DNA from: Ophiostoma sp. CBS 140.51 | Taxonomy: Eukaryota; Ascomycota; Sordariomycetes; Ophiostomatales; Ophiostomataceae | NCBI GenBank assembly: GCA_029298735.1 | Contig: JANSLP010000038.1 | Span: 111,437-175,436, forward strand | Reading direction: 5' to 3' | Length of the DNA: 64,000 nucleotides | Part shown: piece by piece, positions 55,401 through 64,000 of the stretch | Position numbering within the stretch: the stretch's first letter is position 1 | Layout: the number at the start of each line of letters is the position of its first letter | Program-made: the position numbers and the translations under genes | The notes under the pieces: model-generated | The model's input: only the letters and a program-made list of their open reading frames with translations | The model's database searches: none | Told to the model about the DNA's origin: nothing

Positions 55401-58400
55401 ATTCCCATTCCTCTCTCTTGGCATTTTGTGCTTTCTTTTTCTCGCCGGTCATAGAAGTCCACTTTGACAAAGTGCTCTGACCTTTGAAAATACCCCCAGT
55501 GGCTCGATGTCGACAACAGCCGATGGATACGACGTCTACGGAGTAATGATGCAAGGTACAAGTGTACTTGTAGAACTTCTATTCTCCCGTGGGAGAACAC
55601 CCCGGCAAGGGAACCGCAAGCGAGGTTCGGTTTATGGATCCTCTTGCCATGTGTTTTTGCTTGCCCAAGAGAGAGCTCCCAAATGTTCCTTTCTTTCGGC
55701 GAGTTTCGTGCACTGGCCAGGTCAAGTTTATTTGTCTTTCTCTCCACAGACTGCAACAGAAAAGTCGTACGTCTTTTTACCTCACCTTCCTTGCCGAACG
55801 TCACCGTTTAACTAATGTACCTTTGTGTCGTCACTACGATTGTGATGACAGTTTCACCAATAAATTTCACGAGTGGGCCAGTCTCTGCCGCCTCCCGCTG
55901 TTTTTTCTTTCTTTCCAGAACAATTCTTTTCCCGTTCTCCTTGTTCCTTTATTTGCCTCATCTTCGTCAACATTGTTCCCCTTCGCTTCCCATTTTCTTT
56001 GCCGGCCCCCAAATTGGATCCATACTTGTATGTAATAGCTTCCTCTCATGCACCCCATTTTTACGTCCCCCTTTCCTTTCTGCTTCTAGTGCCCTTCCAC
56101 AGCCAAAGAAAGAAAGAAAAAACCACAACGGCAGCGTAACTCGTGAAATGGGACAAAAAATGGCACCAAGAGGAGCCAAAGGGCACAAAGGGCACCAAAG
56201 AGAAAAAAGGGCGCCACTCGACCTCCGGGCTCCCGCACGCTAACTTTTCTGTTGGCTGGGCTTTTGGACCTTTGTGGTTCCTGGTCTCCGTTCGTCTGGT
56301 TGGATGTTTCTGTATCGTTTCTGGTTGGCGTTCCTTTTAGGCTTTCGAAAGCCTCGAGAGGTCTCCACTGAACAATTTGACGCCGTCTCTTTTTCTTCAT
56401 CTTTCTCGACAGTCGACGCCAGCTCCTATTTTGAAATAAACCGTCTCCACACACATCATGTCCAATTCTCTCCGTATGGAGCTCGTCTTGTTGTTTTGTC
56501 GTCTTGTCGATTTTGGGATTCCCGGTGAGCCGTTCCCAGTCCACTTCTTGTCTGGTTCGAGAACGCCCACTTCTTTTTGTTCCTTCCTATCCCCTGTGCC
56601 TGTGGGACGTCTGAGGGATTGGCTCTCCGTTCTACATGGACTCTTCGTCTCGATACCACACTGACATGACCGTGGGAAATATATCCACTTTGGCCCTGTA
56701 CGGTTTGATTACTGCATACGAGTATTGCGCTGCAGGCTGGCAAGCTTGGACGTGACAAGGTGTAGCCCACAGTAGCGGCATGCCACATGTCGTTTTGTCC
56801 AGTTTTATCGTTTTCGAGAACCCATATTTTCTGTTCCTTTTTGTTCCTTTCTTTGAGTTTTCTTTTCGACTTGTCCACAGTTTCGCTTCCCCCCCCCTCC
56901 CGAAAACTCCCCCGAGCCCCGACATCCCCTCCCTCGTCGCGACTCGTTACCAGCTGATCGGAGCGTCTGGTTTTGGTTCAGGGCCTAGGCCAAAGAGGAC
57001 CCTCTCTCACAGACACCATGGTCCCTTTGGAAGAGGGGCCCGCTCCCCTGTTGGATTGTCAATTGTCAGGAGAGTGCGTCAACCGTGGGGGACTTTTTAA
57101 ACTCTCAGAATGTCGTATTTCTTGAGAACCGAACAAAACATGTGAGAAAGCATGAAAACATGTCATGAAAGGGCCGAGGACTGACCTGAACGCGGTGAAT
57201 GAGAATGGGGAATTCCAGAATGGAGAATGCCGCTGGTGAAAGGCAAAGAAAATAGTTGAAGGCGAAAAGGATAGACAAAGACGCACACTAAGACGGCTGC
57301 ACATCCTTGGTCTCGCCTTCGGACGGGGCCCGGAGATCCAGAAAAAGAACAGGTCGTCGCCCTATCGCAGCCGTTTCTTTGTTAATAAGTCGCTGAGACG
57401 AGGGTGCTTAGCGGCAATCCAGCCTGGCTTCTCCTGGCTTTTTGGGTGCCTTTTTGTCTTTTAGGCCTCTTTGCTCCCCTGGCTTTTCTCGTGTCTTTTT
57501 CGCTGGGCCTGACTACTGCTGGCCGCGAATGGGGAAGGACAACCCCGCCCTCCCCGATTTTTGGAGAGCAAAGGGGGCAAGGCAAGGAGGAGCTTCCCCG
57601 TTGAATTGAAGAAGGGGAAATGGGTGAAAGAACGACGAGGATAAGGCCATAAAGAATGGCAGTGGGAATAATAATGAGTGATCGCCGTCCGCAAAAGCGC
57701 AAAAAGGACGATGTCGCTTTCCTCTTGTGTGAGGTAGCTCGTAGTTTCCGTTTTGGTTTTCTTTCTTCTTTACTCCCGCCATTTCTTATTATTCACATCG
57801 TCCGCATTTCATCTCGTCCTGTCTCGCCGCTCTTTCCCTCCCCTTCCTTCTTCCCGTGTTTTGGATATTCTCATCCATCCACACACACGCCCACTAGAGC
57901 CCACCACACACCAACGCACGCGCACACCTCCTTACGCCGGGGCGCTCCTTCCTCCATCCGCGGCCGTCGCTCGTTTCTTTTCTTGACCTTTTTTGGACCT
58001 CTTGACCTTGGCTTCCCTGCTTTGTTCGCGCTGCGGAAGGAACCACTGCCTCTTCCCCGGGTCGCTCTTTCCTTTTTTTTTACTCTAAGACTCTCTCAGT
58101 CTTTCCTTCTTTCCTGACTCGCTGCAGCGCCTTAAATCTACTTTTTGTTTTTCTTTCCTTCCTTTTTTTGCGCGCCCGCGCGACCGCCAGACACACGAGA
58201 CACCTTCCCACCTTCTGGCCTCGCCTTCCCGACCGCTCCTTCCCTCTGGGTCTCCCACTCTTTTCTTTTTCCTGTCTCGTCCTTCTTACTTGTTTCTCAC
58301 CTTCCTTCTCCAACTCGAATATATTACAACAAGACGTCACAAAATCTGCCGACTCGCACACTTAATCCGATCTACGCCTGTTCCTTCCTCTTTCTCTCGT

Positions 58401-59192
58401 CTCGTCTTCGTCTTTATTCCTTCCTCTTTAATATATACATACGCTCATACGGCCCTCCTTCTCTCTTTCCTTCGACGTCGTATTCATATCCTCTCGTCTT
58501 TAATCCCCTTGCCCGCCTCCTTCCGTCGCCGCCGTACTCCAATCGCTCCTGCTCTTCCGGTTCTCGCCTGTCGCTTCCCCGTTTGCCGGAACTCTTACCA
58601 CAACAGAACGCAATCACACGCTGCTGCACACCATCACACTCCTCCCACACCAAAAGCCCAGTACAAGCCTGCAGCACAAGCACCGCGCATTACTACGCGA
58701 ATCGAACGTGTAAACGACCGCCGTTGCGACGACAAGAAACGACCCGGACCGACTGTTCTGAAGAAAAGTCCGCTAGGGATATTCGCCGACGAGACCGAGA
58801 TCATTTTTGAGAAACACTCGTTCCTTCCTTCTCGGAGAACCCAACATCATCTCGATATTTTTATTATATTCCGAGCCAGGACGAACCTTCCTCATGAGCA
58901 TGAATTAATTATTTGTGCTCCTCCGTCTTCCGTTGCTCTTTGCTCGCCGCTCGCTACAGCTTCGCACCTTCTCTCTCAGCCCACCCTAAATCGGACCATC
59001 GCGCACAAAACACCCCCACGATCCTTGACGCCTTTTTTTCTCCTTTTTCTCCCTTTTGTATTTCTTCAGCGGCAACCACAGCAGCTCCCATCTACAACGG
59101 ATACAACCGATAAAAACGCCCCGACCTGACCGACCTGCACGATCATCGTGGACTGCAGCCGATAAGATAGCCAGTGGGCGTCTCGGCCAGCC
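49489..59192. other. Gene-free region of about 9.7 kb upstream of the LST7-like gene
   Basis: No open frame here encodes a recognisable domain or links into a convincing exon chain. The first few hundred bases are the 3' flank of the phosphatase gene. The sequence is a mosaic of purine- and pyrimidine-rich patches. From about 57720 to 59100 the plus strand is very C/T-rich, which suggests a long promoter or leader for the gene starting at 59193. I saw no transposon termini, tRNA or rRNA. Non-coding RNA genes cannot be excluded. Confidence 0.5.
50615..50650. repeat. (TCTCCC)6 microsatellite
   Basis: Six perfect TCTCCC units lie within a 45-base unbroken pyrimidine run (50608-50652). It is in the gene-free region, about 1.1 kb beyond the end of the phosphatase gene. 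Confidence 0.95.
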
Positions 59193-62100
59193 ATGACGTC
59201 TATTGTAAGTTGACATGCAGCAAATCACACCTTTACCCAAAATATGTCTTTGAGAACAAGCTTCCCCTTTCCCACACTCTTTTTTGCTCTTCTTTGTTGT
59301 TTTGTGCAACTGCCTCGCTTCTCTTTACCCTTTTGCCCATGCTTCTCCTTCTCCTTCCCTGCCTTTCTTTTTCTCAGCCGCACGCGTCCTGTCACTTTTC
59401 TGCCACCTTTCCTGTCTGCATCCTGCATCCTGCACTCTCGTTTTAGGGCCCCCTTGCGTCTTGCTGTGTCTTTTACGGCTTCCGGTTGGCGTCCCAGTCC
59501 AACCAAATGTTCTTGTTTTCTTTTTCTTCTAGTCTCTGCCCTGGCCTGCCCTGTTCCCTTCACCTCAGTTCTCGGCATCGACCAGCCCACCCCACGCATT
59601 GTCTCAAACAGCCGCCCGCGACAAAGCTTCTTTTCCAAGGTCTCTGTGATCCTGCTATGGAATCGGACTGGTCTCGTTTGCTATCTCAATCTCTTGAGCT
59701 GGCTCACCGCCTCGTCGCAAAGCCTTAGATTCGCCCATGACACACGCACGTGCATGCAACAACCCACAACCACTCACACGCAAACCACCAACCAACTTGC
59801 ACACAATAGCACACCAAGTGCCACTTTGCATCTACGCCGCATGCGCTCTCTCTTTCTCGTTCGTCCAACGACAGCACACAACAACAGGAGCAAAGACGCG
59901 CAGGGCCCCATGACACACATGACGCCTCGAAGAAGTACACACGGCAAGGCAAAAAGGCAGCACAGAGCAGACGACAGCAAACGACAGCCACACAACCCAA
60001 CATCGCCACCAAGTCACCTTTGCCATGGCGTATTACAGCCAGAAATAGGCAACAAAAGGCACCAGCAGAGGGCAGGCCACAGACAAACTGCGAGCGGCGA
60101 ACAAACAGCATCCGTCAACCAAAACAAACGGTTTCCGTCTCATACGCACCCCCGCCTCCCTGGTAGCACAACCATAAGTCGCAACCAGAGTCGTGCACAA
60201 CTGAGAACTGAGACCAGCACACTGACTCGTCGTTGTCACATATGCTCCCGTCGCCGGCTCTTGCTGTTTGCCCTTTGTTTGGACGGGCCTCCTTTTTGTG
60301 CACTCTTGTTTGCTCTCTCTCTCTCTCCACTCTGGCTCTCGTTTGCACTTTGTGCACCCTTCAACACAACTTGTCTTTCAGCTCAAATTGACCCCCACCC
60401 TCATGCTCCTATTTCGAGTTTCTCCAGTAGAACATCTCATATTCGCCCCCCTCCCCCTCAACCCAATCCACATCCCCGGGCCTCTTCCCAGGTCCCTCCT
60501 TTTGCATCCCCCCACGTCCCACGATTCATGACGCCGAGACACATCCTGGCAATACACCACGTTGTCCGACATCGTCCTGCACGGGCTTTGGGTTTCGATG
60601 GGCTGGCTAGGCCGCCACAGCTAGTGCTGCAGCACGCCTTCTGTCGTTTAAGTCGCATGGCTTCGTGGTTTTGTCATCGTGATATCTCCCTCGGTGTCCA
60701 GCCTTCTCAGGGCGGCGTTCGTCTTATTGCAATAATTGATCTATTCATCTATTCTCTATTGATCGCCCTTCTTCGCCCTTTCTTTTCTGCTCAAACACCC
60801 AATTTTGTGGCGTTGTTACACCAGAAACGCTCGCACACACCCCCTTCTTTCGCCTTTCCTCGTCTTCATCCCTTGTCCCCCTCATGCTTATTTTTGGGCT
60901 TGCATGTACTTCGCTCGTCTGTCTTGTTGTTGGCTGGGTTTCTTTACTTTCCTTGGCCTCGTCGTCCGCTGCGCTCATCTGATTGCGCCTCGTATGACCC
61001 GGACCAAAAAGCACAACTTGGTGACGGGAAACCAATACCAAAGCTTATTTGCTTCCATTGGCACCGCACCACGCACCTCATTTTCCCGCTCGTCCCGGAC
61101 GGCGTCCTTCCCTCCTTGCTTTCGCCTCCCGTTTTATTACTTCCTTCCTTCCTTCTATTATTCCCTCCCACTCACCCCCTTCCTTTCTTCTCACACACCC
61201 TTTTATCCTTCTCTGTTTGACATTTGATTTTCGTACTTTTATATCTCCTACACCGTCTCTCCTCTCTCTACTTTCTACACTTCAGTTTATTCAAGACTTC
61301 CAAAGACTACCTACAAACATGGACATGCACCCAACCTTGGCTTCACATTTCTTTGGGCATCAAGTTCCAAGACCAACCGCAAAATCATCGCCATGTTGCT
61401 AATACCAAACTTTCAGCTATGTCTCGCACACTTTTGCGAGGTACACGGCCCGACGCCGCTGATGGTCACAGAAGGCCTGCCCGTCAAGTGCAATTCTTGC
61501 GACGATGGCGATGTGCCCGACCTCATGTCCGCCGTCGCCTCGGCCGTGTCCTCCGTCACATCTTCTCCTTCCTCTTCCTCCACACCTCACGCCGCTGCGA
61601 CAGCAGCGACTGTTGCGGTCGCAGATGCGCTGCGTAAGATGAGCCTCGGCCAGCCGTCAAGGCGCAGCCTGGCCGACGATGAAGACCGCCCACGGTCATC
61701 CACCGATGTCCCAACCCCACGATCGCGGCCCGACGCAACAAGCGCCCCGCACCGCTCGCCCCGCACATCCACATCACCAAGAGACCCGCAGCAACAGCGC
61801 GCGCAGGCGCAGGCGCAACCAATACCAGCCCAACAAGCGCGCGCGGATCCAATGACGAGCAATTTTCGCAAAACATACGACGACTCGGTCACAAAGCGCG
61901 CGATCCCTTGCGACAACTGCGCCATGACTCTTCCTCGGAGTAACAACAACTCTCGTGTCAGTAACAACACGAGCAGTGGTGGTAGCAGCAGCGGTGGTGC
62001 GTCTGGTAGCAGTAACACGGATGCTCGTAATCCGACCCTGCGAACGCGTGTCCCTTGCGCACGCGTGTATGACGGTGCACCAGGCGACGCTTCGCCCCGC

Positions 62101-63117
62101 CTCCTTCATCCTTCCTCGTCCTCCGCATCATCGTCCACATCCTCCGATACCGAAGGCGATGAGCGCCCCTCGGCACAACTCTATCGCAACCACCACCGCC
62201 GCACAGGCACCATGACATCTGTCGGGACATCGCGCTCCAGCACTTCCTCGTCTGCGTCCCACCTAATGAGCAGTCATACCCACTACATAAACTACACATC
62301 GACGCATGAGCCCGTGTCGGCTAACGCATATTGCATTATCCGCGCATCATGCCTACGCACTCTTACTTTGGAGACTCTCCCGCGCAGCCCTGCCTCGTCA
62401 GCCATGGCGGCCGGCGGCAACATCTATGCGACCACGTCGCAGCCCACAACTCCTTCGCCGCTGGCGGCCACTTCCTACTTCACCTCCAACCCCCACGCCG
62501 CCGCCAGCGCATCCGCCGCGGCAGCAGCAGCCGCTAATGGTGGCCCACTGTTTTTCGGTGACCCGGCCGCCGGCTACACGACTGCCCATGTGTTTCGTGT
62601 GGCTGACATGCATGCCCGTGGTCACAAGCGGGTGTATGCGCTAATCGCACTCAACACCCACCGCGAGCGCATGGCTATGAAGGCCTTTGGCTTCGTCTCG
62701 GCCGCGTTCAACGACTTGGCCACCTGGATCCAGCAGCTGGCCGATGCCGAGGCAGAGCGTGTCGCGCTACACAACGAGTCCACGGCCACGTCCTCGCCCT
62801 CGGGTGATGGCAGCCCGTCGACCAGCACAAACCCGGCTTTCGGTTTCGACCGCTCACCGCATGTTTCGCCGCCGCCCACACAGCCGTCGTCGGTCGCCAA
62901 TGACAGTGGCAGCAGCTTCCTTGTTGCGGCAGGCAATGGTCTGTCGCGCCGCATGGGACCTGGCTTTGCCGGCTTCGGCGGTCTGGGCAGCTCGGCTGCT
63001 GCGTCGCTGCGTGCCCGTGGCCTGCCTGAGATCCTCGGCATGCCCGACTTCTTTATTGAGCTGCACGCGCGCTTTGTGCGTCTTCTTTTAGAGCTGGGTG
63101 TAGCTCTTAACCAGTGA
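59193..63117 (+). CDS. LST7: LST7/folliculin-like longin-domain protein
   Basis: Lst7 and its animal relative folliculin act with Lst4/FNIP as a GTPase-activating complex for Rag/Gtr GTPases, linking amino-acid supply to TORC1 at the vacuole. The main exon is 61417-63117; its acceptor is clear (TTGCTAATACC...TTTCAG). It begins LCLAHFCEVHGPTPLMVTE, the folliculin start motif. The missing first residues fit a 12-base exon at 59193-59204 (ATG ACG TCT ATT, then GTAAGT), which gives MTSI-LCLAHFCEVHGP in phase and resembles the folliculin N terminus. The total is 570 residues, with a 2212-base intron. CxxC pairs (CNSC, CDNC), a Ser-rich insertion and the longin segment AHVFRVADMHARGHKRVYALIALN follow. 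It ends soon after, without the animal DENN part. The main exon is secure; the first exon is probable only. Confidence 0.75.
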
Positions 63118-64000
63118 GAGAGTTTCGTCTCTCTCCTACCCACTACGTTATATTAATACTTATTTACATTTACATCGACAAACGGTCCCTAAATCGGCAG
63201 GCCCGGTATCATTACATAGGGGCCGCATTGGTCCTGTACAACTCGCACTCTTTACACATCATCTTACATGAACTCCCTATTTTCTTATTTTGTCATTCTT
63301 ATTGGGTTTTCTTTGGTGCGTCAGCAGGGGCATTAGATTTGGAAAGAGGACAGGGTGATACGTTAGAGACTGAGAATGTCTTCAACAGGAGTTCCCCACG
63401 ATGACGATTTTTATTTAGACTTTTGATAGCCTTCCATTTTTGGCATTTTTGGCATTTCTTTTGCGTTTATAGAGATATAACAGGGTCTGCATTTTGTTGC
63501 GGCATGGAAATAGCAACGGAAACAACTTGTATAGATTTGGTATTTTGTTCTTTAATTACAGGGAACAAAAAATAGGGAAAGGAAAGGTAAAGGGGATACA
63601 TACTAGGAGATGGATATACCCTGGAATTGGTTTGCTTTGTAATTTCTTGGTACTCTTCGGTTTTGCAGTTGAATGCAAAATCAAAATATAAAGGATACTT
63701 TCACTCAAATGTCTTCTACGTCAAAATACTCTGCCTCGCTGTCTGTACCGTTCACAATGTCCTACTGTTGTAGAATACTGCCTATTCATTAGTTTGAGCC
63801 CAAAATGTTGGCCTGCAACAATTTGATGTATTTATACGGCATTCTGTCATTTTAAACACATAAATAAATAGGCATTTTAAGCCACTATTCTTATTTCTGT
63901 AAAAACGCTCCTGGCAAAAACACACAAATCATCCCTCCCCAATTTATGTTACACAATGCCAACTACACGGCATCGCAGCCTATGAACCAACCCTCCAACT
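63118..64000. other. 3' flank of the LST7-like gene
   Basis: An AT-rich 3' flanking sequence running to the window edge. Small open frames lack any domain. No further gene is visible. Confidence 0.6.

Noticed and set aside
59244..61220. Open frame of 658 codons on the plus strand
   Set aside because: It encodes biased Leu/Phe/Ser/His/Pro sequence from C/T-rich DNA, has no domain, and lies inside the proposed intron of the LST7-like gene. Long chance frames are expected in such composition.

Overview
The window is nuclear chromosomal DNA of a filamentous ascomycete. The evidence is large, mostly uninterrupted genes, short introns with GTANGT-type donors and CTAAC/CTAAT branch sites, a nuclear-encoded ATP synthase subunit 9 with a Neurospora-type presequence and length, and a DIM-2-type DNA methyltransferase. 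The low intron density, C/G-rich third positions and many Ser/Ala/Thr-rich low-complexity insertions fit a Sordariomycete, possibly of the Ophiostomatales type. The order-level guess is only an impression. I found no rRNA, convincing tRNA, CRISPR array or recognisable transposon.

Layout from left to right: ATP9 (minus) at 0.8-1.7 kb; a gene-free stretch of about 6.8 kb; a SAS2-like MYST acetyltransferase (minus) diverging from a large predicted mitochondrial protein (plus); a dim-2-like cytosine methyltransferase; a secreted Ser/Thr-rich protein with a CBM19-like chitin-binding module; the exosome nuclease RRP6; a RINT1/TIP20 vesicle tether; a YMC1-type mitochondrial carrier (minus); COG3, a second tethering-complex subunit, in five exons (minus); an orphan locus with two same-frame ORFs split by one TAG and carrying an 18-bp minisatellite; a divergent DOM34/pelota protein (minus); the RCC1-like mitochondrial protein FMP25; a protein tyrosine phosphatase joined across a GC-AG intron; a gene-free stretch of about 9.7 kb; and an LST7/folliculin-like protein whose first exon probably lies 2.2 kb upstream of the main exon.

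Most genes are unrelated housekeeping genes, and the order does not suggest a biosynthetic cluster or a dedicated multi-gene system. Loose themes are chromatin silencing (SAS2-like, dim-2), RNA surveillance (RRP6, DOM34), vesicle tethering (TIP20, COG3), mitochondrial function (ATP9, carrier, FMP25, perhaps the 12-15 kb protein) and signalling (phosphatase, LST7).

The most unusual features are the orphan ORF pair at 38.4-40.0 kb, the very long putative intron of LST7, the GC-AG intron, the one-codon last exon of ATP9, an unbroken 122-nt purine tract upstream of ATP9, and two very long pyrimidine-rich intergenic regions. Exon boundaries were worked out by hand from splice signals and reading frame. 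Family assignments rest on motifs recognised by eye.
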